Assembly (NCBI GenBank): GCA_030039165.1
Contig: JASHQM010000048.1
Location: forward strand, 1 to 59,703
DNA from: Candidatus Sulfotelmatobacter sp.
GTDB taxonomy: Bacteria; Acidobacteriota; Terriglobia; Terriglobales; Acidobacteriaceae
Length of the DNA: 59,703 bases
Reading direction: 5' to 3'
The position numbers and the translations under genes were made by a program. Below the pieces are notes generated by a model, which made no database searches, was not told where the DNA came from, and saw only the letters and a program-made list of their open reading frames with translations. Positions 1-10,514 of this stretch are shown here, piece by piece (the stretch's first letter is position 1; the number at the start of each line of letters is the position of its first letter).

Positions 1-386
1 GGGTGTTTATCGGGTCGTGCACGAACTCGCGGATTGAGGATTTACGGGCTGCGGCGAAAGTGGCGCGAGGGCATCGTGTCGCTGGAAGCGTGCGGGCGAT
101 GGTGGTGCCGGGATCGCAGACGGTGAAGCGCGCGGCCGAAGCTGAGGGATTGGACAGAGTTTTCCTGGATGCCGGGTTTGAATGGAGAGAGTCGGGATGC
201 TCGATGTGTTTGGGGATGAATCCGGACATTTTGCAGCCGGGGGAGAGATGCGCGTCAACCAGCAACCGGAATTTTGAGGGCCGGCAAGGACGCGGTGGGC
301 GGACGCATCTGGTGAGTCCGATGATGGCGGCGGCGGCGGCGATTGCGGGGCATTTCACGGATGTGAGGGAATGGAGGTTTCGGTGA
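1..386 (+). CDS. leuC: 3-isopropylmalate dehydratase large subunit, C-terminal part
   Basis: This is the C-terminal portion of the aconitase-family large subunit that, with LeuD, isomerises 2-isopropylmalate to 3-isopropylmalate in leucine synthesis. The gene is cut by the window edge, and the reading frame enters at base 3. The fragment opens in the conserved block around the first iron-sulfur ligand ([11 protein letters not shown], Cys6 of the fragment). It continues to the second ligand pair CSMC (Cys66 and Cys69), followed by GMNPD. The three cysteines together are the usual 4Fe-4S ligands. The C-terminus has the expected [14 protein letters not shown] stretch. leuD follows about 100 bases downstream on the same strand, which supports the assignment. 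The separation by a hairpin repeat is unusual but not disruptive. Confidence 0.95.
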   Translation, partial: VFIGSCTNSRIEDLRAAAKVARGHRVAGSVRAMVVPGSQTVKRAAEAEGLDRVFLDAGFEWRESGCSMCLGMNPDILQPGERCASTSNRNFEGRQGRGGRTHLVSPMMAAAAAIAGHFTDVREWRFR

Positions 387-418
387 GGCTGGGCGCGAGA
401 ATAGCTGGTACTCCACGC

Positions 419-463
419 GAGATCCCTCCGCCCGCCGGTGAAAACGCGGGCGTTCGGGATGAC
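419..463. repeat. Short palindromic intergenic repeat, copy 1
   Basis: A hairpin element lies between leuC and leuD. An outer arm ATCCC (422-426) pairs with GGGAT (456-460). An inner perfect 7-bp stem CGCCCGC (429-435) and GCGGGCG (446-452) encloses the 10-nt loop CGGTGAAAAC. A second copy with the same loop but a different, still fully paired stem lies at 57148-57194. REP-like or MITE-like dispersed repeat is the likely class; the family name is not known to me. Confidence 0.7.
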
Positions 464-486
464 GCCACAGGGCTGGGCGGAAGACT

Positions 487-1104
487 ATGAAACCATTTCG
501 GGTGCTTCGCGGACTTGTCGCGCCGCTGGATCGAGTAAATATCGATACCGACCAGATCATTCCGAAGCAGTTTTTGAAGCGGATCGAGAAGACTGGCTTC
601 GGGGAGTTTTTGTTTTATGACTGGCGGTTTGCGGCGGATGGGAAGAAGACCGGTGAGTTCGTGCTTGATGATCCGCGATTCACGGGCGCGAGCATTCTAG
701 TCGCGGGGAAGAATTTTGGGTGCGGCTCGTCGCGGGAACATGCAGTGTGGGCGCTGAGCGACTTTGGATTTCGGGCGGTGATTTCGTCGTCGTTCGCCGA
801 TATTTTTGCCAATAACAGCGCGAAGAATGGGTTCTTAACGGTAAACCTGAGTGAGGAAGAAACGGCTGAGTTGATGCGGCAGGCGTCCAAAATCGCTGCT
901 TACGAGCTCACAATCGACTTAGAAAACTGCGAGGTGCGCGACGACCGGGGATTTCGCGCCAAGTTTTCGATCGATAAATTTGTGCGGCATTGCCTGCTCA
1001 GCGGGCTGGACGATATCGGGCTAACGTTACAGCATGAGGCCGAGATCACCGCGTATGAGAGCAGGCATCCGGCAGCAGAATTCAGGGATCAAAGCCCGAA
1101 ATGA
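487..1104 (+). CDS. leuD: 3-isopropylmalate dehydratase small subunit
   Basis: The 205-residue protein matches the usual length of LeuD, the swivel-domain partner of LeuC. Visible family features are DRVNIDTDQIIPKQFLK near residues 15-30 and the GKNFGCGSSREHAVWAL signature near residues 73-90, which contributes substrate binding, then the AVISSSFADIF block. Start: ATG at 487, preceded by a weak GGAAG. The complex acts in the cytoplasm and is presumably co-transcribed with leuC. No leuB or leuA is in the window. Confidence 0.96.
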   Translation: MKPFRVLRGLVAPLDRVNIDTDQIIPKQFLKRIEKTGFGEFLFYDWRFAADGKKTGEFVLDDPRFTGASILVAGKNFGCGSSREHAVWALSDFGFRAVISSSFADIFANNSAKNGFLTVNLSEEETAELMRQASKIAAYELTIDLENCEVRDDRGFRAKFSIDKFVRHCLLSGLDDIGLTLQHEAEITAYESRHPAAEFRDQSPK

Positions 1105-1130
1105 TTTTCCAATTCCTGACGCGGCGGCTG

Positions 1131-1169
1131 GTAAAGATTTGTATCGGCGGGCCAGTAAAGATTTGTAAA
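1131..1169 (+). promoter_or_regulatory. Tandem GTAAA boxes upstream of the efflux operon
   Basis: The 13-mer GTAAAGATTTGTA occurs twice, at 1131-1143 and 1155-1167, exactly 24 bases apart. The second copy continues as GTAAA-GATTT-GTAAA (1155-1169), which fits the GTAAA-N5-GTAAA pattern known for CpxR-type (OmpR family) regulators. The two-turn phasing and the place upstream of an RND pump operon suggest an activator or repressor site. No such regulator is encoded nearby, so the protein that binds is unknown. Confidence 0.5.
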
Positions 1170-1405
1170 AACATACCCGTAATCTTGACCTGTCCCCCGG
1201 CCAGAGTTGATGCTGGATTGGAACGGTTCTACTATTAAATGGCTGGTTTGCTGCTTGCTCGGCTATGCAGACGGCCGAAGCGATAGAAGATCATTTTTCC
1301 TTCCCGGTAGGGCCAGCGAATCGAACTTGAGAACGTCTAACGAGAGGCAGTTTGTCCGCCGAACCTGTGAAAGGGCACACCGATAAGAGCGTGGATAGAA
1401 CTGGG

Positions 1406-2647
1406 ATGAAATCTTGGTGGAAAAGTGGGTGGGCAGGTTTGAGATTCCGATCTCTGGCTGCTTTGCTTGTTGCGAGCATATCCGCGTCTTGGTTGGGCTG
1501 TAACACCGGCGATTCGCGGGACAGAGCACACGCGGCGGGGCTGCGGCCGGTTTCGGTGGCGATTGCACCTGTCGTGAAGCAGGATGTGCCGGTTTATCTG
1601 GTCGGCCTGGGGTCTGTGACCGCGTTCTATACGGCAAATATCAAGAGCCGCGTAGATGGGCAGATCATGCGCGTGAACTTTCAAGAAGGGCAGGTCGTGA
1701 AAGAAGGCGATCTGCTGATTGTGATCGATCCGCGTCCGTATCAGGTACAGCTGGAACAGATGGAAGCGCAGCTGTTCAAGGACCAGGCGTCATTGCGCGA
1801 TGCCAAGCTGAATCTCGACCGGTATAGAACCCTGATTCCCTCCGGCAGTATTTCACAGCAGCAGGTGGATACGCAGCAGGCGACAACCGATCAACTCGAG
1901 GGCCAGGTACGCACCGATCAGGCGCAGATTGACAATGCCAAGCTGCAAATCGTCTATTGCAACATCACTGCGCCATTTACGGGACGCGTGGGCCTGCGGC
2001 AGGTTGATCCGGGAAACATTGTGCACGCGACCGATACGAATGCCATGTTGGTGCTGACGCAGTTGCAGCCGATTGCGGTGATCTTCACGCTGCCGGAAGA
2101 CGAGTTGCCTACGGTAGCAGCGCACATGAAGAATGCAACGCTGCAGGTCGAGGCTTATAGTCGCGACAACCAGACGAAGCTGGGTACGGGCAAGCTCATG
2201 ACGATCGACAACGAAATCGATCAGACCACGGGCACGGCGAAGCTGAAAGCAGTTTTTGATAATAGGGACAATCAACTCTGGCCGAACCAGTTTGTGAACG
2301 CCGACCTGCTGCTGGAGACTAGGAAGAACAGCACAGTAGTGCCGGCGGCGGCAGTTCTACGCGGTCCGGACGGCACGTTCGTTTATCAGGCGAAAACGGA
2401 TAACACGGTAGCGGCGCAGCCGGTGACAGTATCGCTTACGCAGGGAAATATTTCTATCGTAACCGCGGGAGTAAATCCTGGCGACACGGTGGTTACTGAC
2501 GGACAGGATAAGCTGCAAACCGGCAGCAAGATTGAACCGCGGAATGCTGGTGCTGCGTCCGGCCGACAAAATGCGGAGAGTTCCTCGGGCGATTCCTCAT
2601 CGCCTGGCTCGGGTTCCGGTTCGGCGTCGGGAAACGCGGCGCGATGA
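1406..2647 (+). CDS. RND efflux periplasmic adaptor lipoprotein (MdtA-like)
   Basis: This is a membrane fusion protein that links an inner-membrane RND pump to an outer-membrane channel. The reading frame is open from a TTG at 1352. The ATG at 1406 is preferred because it places a lipoprotein signal at the N-terminus, with lipobox SWLGC and Cys32 as the probable lipidated residue. Next come a beta-barrel/lipoyl half ([16 protein letters not shown]), a coiled-coil hairpin rich in Gln and Asp, the second lipoyl half ([17 protein letters not shown]), and the barrel and membrane-proximal domains. The C-terminus is a Ser/Gly/Ala-rich tail. Its stop overlaps the start of the first RND pump by ATGA. 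No TolC-type channel gene is in the window, so an outer-membrane partner must come from elsewhere. Confidence 0.92.
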   Translation: MKSWWKSGWAGLRFRSLAALLVASISASWLGCNTGDSRDRAHAAGLRPVSVAIAPVVKQDVPVYLVGLGSVTAFYTANIKSRVDGQIMRVNFQEGQVVKEGDLLIVIDPRPYQVQLEQMEAQLFKDQASLRDAKLNLDRYRTLIPSGSISQQQVDTQQATTDQLEGQVRTDQAQIDNAKLQIVYCNITAPFTGRVGLRQVDPGNIVHATDTNAMLVLTQLQPIAVIFTLPEDELPTVAAHMKNATLQVEAYSRDNQTKLGTGKLMTIDNEIDQTTGTAKLKAVFDNRDNQLWPNQFVNADLLLETRKNSTVVPAAAVLRGPDGTFVYQAKTDNTVAAQPVTVSLTQGNISIVTAGVNPGDTVVTDGQDKLQTGSKIEPRNAGAASGRQNAESSSGDSSSPGSGSGSASGNAAR

Positions 2648-5600
2648 GCCCCTCACGAATATTTATTCTTCGGCCCATAGCGACCACCCTGCTGATGGTT
2701 GGCGTGGTGCTGGTGGGCTGGGTTGCGTTCCTGCAACTGCCGGTTTCGGCGCTCCCCGAAGTCGATTACCCGACAATCCAGGTAGTGACGTTTTATCCCG
2801 GAGCAGATCCGGACGTGATGGCATCGTCGGTGACGTCTCCGCTGGAGCGCCAGTTTGGGCAAGTCCCGGGCCTGAGCCAGATGACATCGACGAGTTCTTT
2901 TGGCAGCTCGGTGATCACGCTGCAATTCGCGCTCGATCAGAACATCGACGTGGAGGAGCAGCAGGTACAGGCCGCGGTGAACGCCGCGCAGACATACCTT
3001 CCGGCGGACCTGCCGAATCCGCCGATTTATAACAAAGTAAATCCCGCCGACGCGCCAATTCTCACGCTGGCGATGAGTTCGGACTCGTTGCCGCTGTCAA
3101 AAGTCGAAGACCTTGCTGACACCGCTCTGGCGCAGAAGATTTCGCAACTGCCGGGCGTAGGATTGGTTTCGATCAGCGGCGGGCAGAAGCCGGCGGTAAG
3201 AGTGCAGGTGAATCCGACGGCCTTGGCGTCGTATGGATTAAGTCTCGAAGACGTTCGCAACGCGCTGGCCGAAGCTAATGTTGATCAGGCCAAGGGGGTG
3301 ATCGACGGGCAGCGGCAGTCGTACACCCTAGGTGACAACGATCAATTGCTCACCGCCGACCAGTACAAGCCGATCGTGGTCGCCTACAAAAACGGCGCGC
3401 CTGTGCGGTTGAGCGATGTAGCCAACGTTTTTGACGGCACGGAGAACAATCTGCTGGCAGCGTGGATGAATCTGACCCCGGCCGTGATCGTGAATATTCA
3501 GCGCCAGCCGGGGGCGAACATCATCAGTGTTGTCGACCGCATCAAGAAGCTGCTGCCGCAGTTGCAGGCTTCGCTGCCCTCGGCGGTCAAAGTGCAGATT
3601 CTCACCGACCGCACAACGACGATTCGCGCCTCGGTAAGGGATGTCGAGTTCGAGCTGGCGTTGACCATTGTGCTGGTGGTCATCGTGATTTTTTTCTTCC
3701 TGCGGAATCTGCGGGCCACGGTGATTCCCAGCGCCGCGGTTCCACTCTCGATCATCGGTACCTTCGGGGTGATGTACCTGCTGGGTTACAGCCTGAACAA
3801 TCTCACGTTAATGGCGTTAACGATCTCGACTGGATTCGTGGTTGACGATGCGATCGTCATGATCGAGAACATTGATCGCTTTCTCGAGGCGGGAGATTCG
3901 CCGCTGGAGGCGGCGCTGAAAGGATCGGGGCAGATTGGTTTCACCATTGTTTCGTTGACGGTATCGCTGATTGCGGTCCTGATTCCCTTGTTGTTCATGG
4001 GAGATATTGTTGGCCGGCTGTTTCGCGAATTTGCGGTTACATTGGCGGTGACCATTCTGGTCTCGGCGGGCGTATCACTGAGCTTGACGCCGATGATGTG
4101 CGCTAAGCTGCTGAAGCATCGGGCGGAAGGCGAGCAGGGGCGGTTTTATCAGATCACCGAGGATTTTTACAACCGGGTGATTGCGTTTTACGGGCGCACG
4201 GTGAAATGGGTCTTAAAGCACCAGACGGCGACGCTGCTGGTAACGTTCGGAACGCTGGTTCTCACGCTTGTGATGTACGTGATCGTGCCCAAGGGGTTCT
4301 TTCCAGTGCAGGATACGGGAGTGATCCTGGGAATTTCCGAAGCGCCTGACGATGTTTCGTTTGATGCAATGGAGCATCGCCAGCAGGAACTGGCGAAGGT
4401 GATTCTGAAGGATAAAGATGTCGAGAGCCTGTCATCGTTTATCGGCGTCGACGGTACCAACACGACGCTGAACAGCGGACGCATTCAGATCAATCTGAAG
4501 CCGCGCGATGAGCGCGATGATGATGCTTCGGCCATTATCCGACGTTTGCAACCCGAGCTGGCAAAGGTGGAGGGCATCACGCTCTACATGCAGCCGGTGC
4601 AGGATTTGACCGTGGAAGATCGCGTGAGCCGCACGCAGTTTCAATACTCGATTGAAGATGCAGATGCCAACGAGTTGGCGCAGTGGACGCCGAAGCTAGT
4701 GGAAAAGATGCGGGCTTCGCCGGTACTGCGCGACGTGGCAACCGATCAGCTGAATGGCGGTTTGCGCACAAATATCGTGATTGATCGCGATACGGCTTCG
4801 CGGATGGGCATACTGCCTTCGGCGATTGACAATACGCTTTATGACGCGTTTGGTCAGCGGCTGGTGTCGATCATCTTTACGCAATTGAACCAATACCACG
4901 TGGTGCTGGAGGTACTGCCCAGCTTTGCCAAGTCGCCGGATGCAATCGACAACATTTATATCCGCCCTACCAGTACGGCGGCAGCCAGCGGCGCGCCCAC
5001 CGCGAATGCGGCCACGTCGACCACCAGCGGGCCTCCCGTTCCGATCACCGCGTTCACCCAGATGCGTTCGATGAGAACCCCGCTGGCGGTGAATCATCAG
5101 GGACAGTTCCCGGTGGTTACGCTCTCATTCAACCTTGCCCCCGGCGCGTCGCTGGGCGAGGCGACGACAGCAATTCAACAGGCGGAGAAGGAGATTCAAC
5201 TTCCGCCCAGCATTCATGCTTCGTTTCAGGGAACAGCGGCAGCCTTTCAGAATTCGCTTTCAACCGAGCCGTTTTTAATTCTGGCAGCGATCATCACGGT
5301 TTATATCGTGCTGGGAGTTTTGTACGAGAGTTATATTCACCCCATTACGATTCTTTCGACTTTGCCTTCCGCGGGCGTGGGCGCGATTCTGGCGCTGCAA
5401 CTCACGCGCAACGATCTGACAGTGGTGGCGCTGATTGGAATCATTCTCCTGATCGGAATCGTCAAGAAGAACGCCATCATGATGATCGACTTCGCGCTGG
5501 AAGCAGAGCGTGTAGAGCATAAGCCTCCGGAAGAGGCAATTTTCCAGGCGTGCCTGCTCCGCTTCCGCCCGATCATGATGACGACCATGGCAGCGCTGCT

Positions 5601-5808
5601 GGGTGGTCTGCCTCTGGCGCTGGGATCCGGAACCGGAGCGGAACTGCGGCGGCCGTTGGGGATCACGATTGTTGGCGGACTGTTACTCAGCCAATTGTTA
5701 ACGCTTTATACAACCCCGGTCGTGTATTTGTGGTTCGACCGGCTGGCCCACCGGTTTGAAAAGTACAAGATCGGAAACCCGATTCCGCAGGAAGGGATGG
5801 GAGATTAG
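2644..5808 (+). CDS. RND multidrug efflux pump, subunit 1 (MdtB-like)
   Basis: A 1054-residue inner-membrane HAE1-type RND transporter, the normal length for AcrB/MdtB relatives. It begins with the family's [12 protein letters not shown] segment. The proton-relay residues are present: the Asp pair in GFVVDDAIV (Asp401, Asp402) and the Lys in GIVKKNA (Lys941/942). It has two sets of six predicted membrane segments and two periplasmic loops. An Ala/Ser/Thr-rich insertion sits near residues 775-797 in the docking domain. The start overlaps the adaptor gene by four bases. A second RND gene follows after about 100 bases, so a two-pump MdtBC-type heteromer is the best model. The substrate is unknown; novobiocin or bile-salt-like compounds in MdtABC are only a family precedent. 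Confidence 0.95.
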   Translation: MSPSRIFILRPIATTLLMVGVVLVGWVAFLQLPVSALPEVDYPTIQVVTFYPGADPDVMASSVTSPLERQFGQVPGLSQMTSTSSFGSSVITLQFALDQNIDVEEQQVQAAVNAAQTYLPADLPNPPIYNKVNPADAPILTLAMSSDSLPLSKVEDLADTALAQKISQLPGVGLVSISGGQKPAVRVQVNPTALASYGLSLEDVRNALAEANVDQAKGVIDGQRQSYTLGDNDQLLTADQYKPIVVAYKNGAPVRLSDVANVFDGTENNLLAAWMNLTPAVIVNIQRQPGANIISVVDRIKKLLPQLQASLPSAVKVQILTDRTTTIRASVRDVEFELALTIVLVVIVIFFFLRNLRATVIPSAAVPLSIIGTFGVMYLLGYSLNNLTLMALTISTGFVVDDAIVMIENIDRFLEAGDSPLEAALKGSGQIGFTIVSLTVSLIAVLIPLLFMGDIVGRLFREFAVTLAVTILVSAGVSLSLTPMMCAKLLKHRAEGEQGRFYQITEDFYNRVIAFYGRTVKWVLKHQTATLLVTFGTLVLTLVMYVIVPKGFFPVQDTGVILGISEAPDDVSFDAMEHRQQELAKVILKDKDVESLSSFIGVDGTNTTLNSGRIQINLKPRDERDDDASAIIRRLQPELAKVEGITLYMQPVQDLTVEDRVSRTQFQYSIEDADANELAQWTPKLVEKMRASPVLRDVATDQLNGGLRTNIVIDRDTASRMGILPSAIDNTLYDAFGQRLVSIIFTQLNQYHVVLEVLPSFAKSPDAIDNIYIRPTSTAAASGAPTANAATSTTSGPPVPITAFTQMRSMRTPLAVNHQGQFPVVTLSFNLAPGASLGEATTAIQQAEKEIQLPPSIHASFQGTAAAFQNSLSTEPFLILAAIITVYIVLGVLYESYIHPITILSTLPSAGVGAILALQLTRNDLTVVALIGIILLIGIVKKNAIMMIDFALEAERVEHKPPEEAIFQACLLRFRPIMMTTMAALLGGLPLALGSGTGAELRRPLGITIVGGLLLSQLLTLYTTPVVYLWFDRLAHRFEKYKIGNPIPQEGMGD

Positions 5809-5907
5809 CCACGCGATGTTGCCCTCGGATAAAAAGCAGGTTCTTCACTACTCCTGCGGAGCGGTTCGGAATGAGATCGCATAGACCGAGGTAATGAGAG
5901 TCCCTGA

Positions 5908-8900
5908 ATGAGCATTTCAGCTCCATTTATACGGCGACCCATTGGGACCTCGCTGCTCGCGGCGGCTGTGCTGCTGTCGGGAATTCTCGCGTTTAATCTT
6001 CTGCCGGTGGCGTCGTTGCCAAGGGTGGATTTTCCCGTGATCAGCATCGGCGCGCAGTTGCCGGGAGCCGATCCGCAGACGATGGCATCGGCGGTGGCTA
6101 CGCCGCTGGAGCGGCAGTTCGGACGCATTGCGGCGATAAACCAGATGACTTCATCCAGTCAGCTGGGTTCCACCAGCATTGCAATCCAGTTTGATCTGAA
6201 CCGCAACATCGATGCCGCCGGCCGCGATGTGCAGGCGGCCATCAATGCGGCGCGCAGCCAGTTGCCGCCAAACCTGCCCTCGAACCCGACCTGGCGCAAG
6301 GTGAATCCATCGGATTCTCCCATCCTGATACTCGCCTTGTCCTCCGACACTGTCCCGGTGCCGCAGTTGTACGACGTGGCCGACTCGATTCTTTCCCAGA
6401 AACTGTCACAGGTAAAGGGAGTTGGGCAGGTTTTCGTTTGGGGCTCCGCGCAGCCTGCGGTCAGGGTCGAGGTAAATCCCATGTTGCTTAACAAGCTCGG
6501 GGTTGGCCTCGACGCAGTTCGGAACGCCCTGTTTTTCGTCAATTCGAATACGGCCAAAGGGCAGGTCTCGAGCGCCACAAGGTCGTATTCATTCAGTGAC
6601 AATGATCAGCTTTTTACCGCCGATCAGTATCGGCCGCTGATCGTCTCCTACAATAACGGCGGCGCAGTGCGGGTCGGCGATGTGGGAGACGTGCTCGATT
6701 CTGTTGCGGATGTACGCAATATGGGCCTGGCTAATGGCAAGCCAGGCATATTGATCCCGGTATTCCGCCAGCCTGATGCCAACGTTCTTGACACCGTAGA
6801 TCGCGTGCGTGCGATTCTTCCCTACCTGCAATCCTCAATTTCTCCCGCCATCAAGCTGGCTGTTGCTCTCGATCGCACGGTGGTGGTACGCGCTTCGGTG
6901 AAAGACATAGAATCCACCCTATTGATTTCAATTTGCCTTGTCATCCTGGTCGTGTTCTTGTTCCTGCGAACCGTGCGAGCCACCGTTATCCCGAGTGTGG
7001 CTGTGCCAATGTCGCTGATTGGGACCTTCGGGGCCATGTATTTACTGGGATATAGCCTGGACAATCTTTCGCTGATGGCGCTGGCCATTTCAACCGGCTT
7101 CGTGGTCGATGATGCCATCGTCGTCCTGGAGAATATTAACCGTTACGTAGAACACGGAATGGATGCTGTGGAGGCAACTTTCAAGGGAGCGGCCGAAATC
7201 GGATTCACGGTGGTCTCCATGAGCGTATCGCTGGTCGCGGTTTTCATTCCGTTGTTGATGATGGGCGGGGTGGTAGGAAGATTGTTCCGGGAGTTTGCGG
7301 TCACGCTCAGTGTCGCCATTGGCGTATCGCTTGCGGTATCGCTGACCGTCACTCCGACAATGTGCGCAAAATTCCTGCGTGCGGAAGAGAAGGAGAAAAA
7401 ACACAACCTCTTCTACCGCACCAGCGAATGGTGCTTCGACCGGTTGCTCCGCACCTATACGTATAGTTTGAGGTGGGTCCTGGCTCACCAGCCCCTAACG
7501 TTGACAGTGACGATCCTCATCGCGATGTTGAGCGTGTTCCTTTACATCAAGGTGCCCAAGGGGTTCTTCCCTCAGCAAGACACGGGACGAATCGGAGGAA
7601 CCGTGGTTGCAGCGCAGGATATCTCATTTCAGTCCATGAGCAGCAAGATGCATCAGTATGTGAGCATCGTGATGAAAGATCCCGCCGTAGAAACGGCCTC
7701 TGCGTTCGCAGGCGGCGGCTCGCCTTTAAATCAAGGCCGCTTCTTCATGATGCTGAAGCCACTGGAGCAGCGCGGCCCGTGCAAAAAGCAGCACTTCTGG
7801 GAAATCTGCCGATATGTGACCGCCGACGATGTGATCAATCGTTTGCGCGAAAAACTTGCCGTCGTGCCCGGCGCCACGCTGATCATGCAGTCGTACCAGG
7901 ATCTGACGATCGGCGGCAGATATGGCAATGCACAGTATCAATACACGCTGCAGAGCCCAAACCTCGACGATCTGAATACATGGGCGCCGCGCTTGCTCGA
8001 AAAGCTTCGCACCCTGCCCGAGTTGCGGGACCAGAATTCGGACCAGCAGGATCAGGGCCTTCAGGCCAAGCTGGTGATTGACCGCGACACGGCGAGCCGC
8101 ATGGGAATCACTGCCGAAACGCTGGATAACGCCCTTTACGACGCATTCGGCCAACGCCAGGTTTCTACCATGTACCGACCGCTCAACCAGTATCACGTAG
8201 TGATGGAGGTCGCACCGCAGTTTCAGCAGACCCCGGAAGCGTTGCAGAATATCTATCTGCATTCCACCATCGGAACACCCGTGCCGCTGGCGGCGTTCAC
8301 GCACTATGAGCCGTCGAACACGCCCCTGGAAGTAAACCATCAGGGGCAGACGCCTTCGGTAACGATCTCATTCAACCTGGCGCCGGGAGTGTCGCTGGGG
8401 CAAGCGACCGTAGCCATCGAAAATGCGGAGCGTTCAATCAATTTCCCGGCGACCATTCAGGCAAGCTTCCAGGGCACCGCGGCCGCATTTATGGAGTCGC
8501 TTTCGAACGAATTGATTTTGATCATCACGGCGCTCATTGCCGTGTACATCGTATTGGGCATGTTGTACGAAAGTTACATTCATCCCATCACCATTCTTTC
8601 GACTATTCCGTCAGCGGGCGTGGGTGCATTGCTGGCCTTGATGCTGACCCACAACGAGCTGAATGTGATCGGAACGATCGGCATTATTCTGCTGATTGGT
8701 TTGGTGAAGAAAAACGCCATCATGATGATCGACGTGGCACTGGAAGTGGAGCGCGCGCAGGGAAAGAAGCCGGTAGAGGCAATCTATGACGCCTGCGTTT
8801 TGCGCTTCCGGCCGATCATGATGACGACTATGGCGGCTTTGCTCGGAGGATTACCGCTCGCGCTGGGCACGGGAACCGGATCGGAATTGCATCGTCCCCT

Positions 8901-9069
8901 CGGCATTACGATCGTGGGCGGGCTGATCGTGAGTCAGGCGTTGACGCTGTTTACCACACCCGTGGTTTACGTATACCTTGACCGTTTGCGGATGGCGTTG
9001 AGTAGAGATGAGGAAGCATCTGTAGCCGGGACCGGCACGGCTGCACCCAGCCCAGCACATGGCGATTAA
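5908..9069 (+). CDS. RND multidrug efflux pump, subunit 2 (MdtC-like)
   Basis: A 1053-residue second RND transporter in tandem with the first. It retains the Asp pair (GFVVDDAIV, Asp401 and Asp402) and the TM10 Lys (GLVKKNA, Lys934/935), so both pump subunits look proton-competent by sequence. In the second periplasmic loop, around residues 622-637, it carries an extra segment with two cysteines (Cys625 and Cys634) that I do not recall in MdtC. The ATG at 5908 opens FIRRPIGTSLL, the usual family start. The roughly 100-base gap to the previous gene has no obvious terminator, so co-transcription with the adaptor and first pump is likely. Confidence 0.94.
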   Translation: MSISAPFIRRPIGTSLLAAAVLLSGILAFNLLPVASLPRVDFPVISIGAQLPGADPQTMASAVATPLERQFGRIAAINQMTSSSQLGSTSIAIQFDLNRNIDAAGRDVQAAINAARSQLPPNLPSNPTWRKVNPSDSPILILALSSDTVPVPQLYDVADSILSQKLSQVKGVGQVFVWGSAQPAVRVEVNPMLLNKLGVGLDAVRNALFFVNSNTAKGQVSSATRSYSFSDNDQLFTADQYRPLIVSYNNGGAVRVGDVGDVLDSVADVRNMGLANGKPGILIPVFRQPDANVLDTVDRVRAILPYLQSSISPAIKLAVALDRTVVVRASVKDIESTLLISICLVILVVFLFLRTVRATVIPSVAVPMSLIGTFGAMYLLGYSLDNLSLMALAISTGFVVDDAIVVLENINRYVEHGMDAVEATFKGAAEIGFTVVSMSVSLVAVFIPLLMMGGVVGRLFREFAVTLSVAIGVSLAVSLTVTPTMCAKFLRAEEKEKKHNLFYRTSEWCFDRLLRTYTYSLRWVLAHQPLTLTVTILIAMLSVFLYIKVPKGFFPQQDTGRIGGTVVAAQDISFQSMSSKMHQYVSIVMKDPAVETASAFAGGGSPLNQGRFFMMLKPLEQRGPCKKQHFWEICRYVTADDVINRLREKLAVVPGATLIMQSYQDLTIGGRYGNAQYQYTLQSPNLDDLNTWAPRLLEKLRTLPELRDQNSDQQDQGLQAKLVIDRDTASRMGITAETLDNALYDAFGQRQVSTMYRPLNQYHVVMEVAPQFQQTPEALQNIYLHSTIGTPVPLAAFTHYEPSNTPLEVNHQGQTPSVTISFNLAPGVSLGQATVAIENAERSINFPATIQASFQGTAAAFMESLSNELILIITALIAVYIVLGMLYESYIHPITILSTIPSAGVGALLALMLTHNELNVIGTIGIILLIGLVKKNAIMMIDVALEVERAQGKKPVEAIYDACVLRFRPIMMTTMAALLGGLPLALGTGTGSELHRPLGITIVGGLIVSQALTLFTTPVVYVYLDRLRMALSRDEEASVAGTGTAAPSPAHGD

Positions 9070-9196
9070 TGCCGGCGGTGCAACCTGAGTTACCCTACAG
9101 GCATCGCAGGGACCAGCAGCAAAGATCTCAGGAGAATCGCAGCTGGCATCAGGCCCGAGTTTCCGCTTTCATACAAAGAGCAGATTTCCCGTTGCG

Positions 9197-9248
9197 CTCG
9201 CCGGTAATGATAAGGCGTAGACTAGAGGCTTTCCCAGGCGAGCCTTAT
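9197..9248 (+). other. Pair of mutually exclusive inverted repeats in intergenic region
   Basis: Between the RND operon and the next gene, CTCGCC (9197-9202) can pair with GGCGAG (9237-9242), and ATAAGGC (9210-9216) can pair with GCCTTAT (9242-9248). The two stems share base 9242 and cross each other, so they form either alternatives or a pseudoknot. No U-tract follows. The rest of the 248-base gap shows only a Shine-Dalgarno AGGAG before the next start. Confidence 0.3.
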
Positions 9249-9317
9249 GTGCGGTTTGCTGAGTGCTCACTCTCACGTTTAATATTGTTGTTCTTTTTGT
9301 TCTCTCAGGAGCCAGGG

Positions 9318-10433
9318 ATGTTTCAGAAAGCTGTGATGTTCGTGTTGGCTTTCGCCGGTATTGTAGCCAGCCTTAGTTGCGGAGCAACGGCCAGCCATTA
9401 CGTTTACGCGACGATTCCGGTGGCTAACCAGTTGGCGGCCTTTCGCGAAGATCCCAACTCAGGCGTGCTCACAGAACTGGTGGGGAGTCCATATTCGGTG
9501 GGCGATGGAGCGCATTCCATCGTTATTCATCCTTCGGGGCAATTTCTATATGTGGCGAATCCCGGGGAAGGCGCAAACGGGGAAAACGATATTTCGCTCT
9601 TCTCCATCAACAGCCAGGGAGGCCTGACTGAAATCTTCCCGCGAACCCCGCTGGGCAGCAGCGCTTCGGTGCCGCAAGTTCTGGTCATGGATCCCGCCGG
9701 CGCTTACCTTTATGTGCTGAATGCCGGCTCCTACAACATCTCAGTTTTCTCGATTAACACGGGCAGTTCCGGCACGTTGGGGTCTCTAACGCAGGTGCCC
9801 AATTCTCCTTTTCCGATCGGCGTGCCACCACTGAACATGGTGATAACGCCAACGGGCAATTTTCTTTACGTGAGTACGGTTGGATCAACTATAAGCGGCG
9901 AACTGGTCGGCTACAGCGTAAATAAGGGGCAGCTTAGCCGCGCGAGCTTGACCGCCAGTGATGGTCTCAATCCCTTCGGGCTGGCGGTGAACTCCAGTGG
10001 AAGCTACCTTTACGCGGCCAATACGTCGTCGAATTCGATTTCTATTTTTTCCATCAGCTCGTCGGGAGGGCTGACCGAGGTTGCCGGCTCTCCGATCAAT
10101 AACAACTACTCCTCGCCGGTTTCGATGGCATTCGACGCCTCGGGCGATTATCTTTACGTGGCAAATGAAGGTTCGAGCAACGTCACCGCCTACGCGATCA
10201 GCTCCAGCACCGGGCTTCCTGTCGCGCTGACGACCTCAACGACGAACAATGCATTCGGCGCCAATAACGATCCCAGCTTTCTGGCAGTGGATCCGAATGG
10301 GAATTACATGTTCCTGGCCAACCAGGCGTCCACCGCCTATATTCAGTCATTCACCATCAGTAGCGGCACTTTGACGATTCTGACGAATTACAAAGTGGGA
10401 AACACGGCGAGCTGGATTGCAGTGCTCAAATAA
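9318..10433 (+). CDS. YVTN-type beta-propeller (lactonase-like) exported protein
   Basis: The ATG at 9318 has a good ribosome site (AGGAG at 9307-9311), although the frame is open further upstream. The 371-residue product starts with a signal peptide ending in a lipobox-like SLSC, so it is probably a lipoprotein. The body is a string of blades of the type 'HPSGQFLYVAN', 'DPAGAYLYVLN', 'NSSGSYLYAAN', 'DASGDYLYVAN' and 'DPNGNYMFLAN', which is the YVTN/6-phosphogluconolactonase-like seven-bladed propeller pattern. Catalytic activity cannot be judged; in Acidobacteriota such propellers are numerous and mostly uncharacterised. It lies downstream of the efflux operon but has its own leader. Confidence 0.82.
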   Translation: MFQKAVMFVLAFAGIVASLSCGATASHYVYATIPVANQLAAFREDPNSGVLTELVGSPYSVGDGAHSIVIHPSGQFLYVANPGEGANGENDISLFSINSQGGLTEIFPRTPLGSSASVPQVLVMDPAGAYLYVLNAGSYNISVFSINTGSSGTLGSLTQVPNSPFPIGVPPLNMVITPTGNFLYVSTVGSTISGELVGYSVNKGQLSRASLTASDGLNPFGLAVNSSGSYLYAANTSSNSISIFSISSSGGLTEVAGSPINNNYSSPVSMAFDASGDYLYVANEGSSNVTAYAISSSTGLPVALTTSTTNNAFGANNDPSFLAVDPNGNYMFLANQASTAYIQSFTISSGTLTILTNYKVGNTASWIAVLK

Positions 10434-10460
10434 CGCTGAAATAACGCTGGAATAGCGCTG
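10428..10460 (+). repeat. Three tandem 11-bp repeats at the end of the propeller gene
   Basis: AAATAACGCTG at 10428-10438 is followed directly by an identical copy at 10439-10449 and a diverged copy, GAATAGCGCTG, at 10450-10460. The stop codon of the propeller gene lies in the first copy. Replication slippage explains it best. Confidence 0.6.
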
Positions 10461-10514
10461 CGAATGCAGGCGATTTCTGGCTAGAGTGGCGCATTCCGTC
10501 CGGCATCTGCCGTT

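Noticed and set aside
2532..3032. Plus-strand 166-codon frame across the adaptor/pump junction
   Set aside because: Frame-shifted shadow of two genes that overlap by ATGA.
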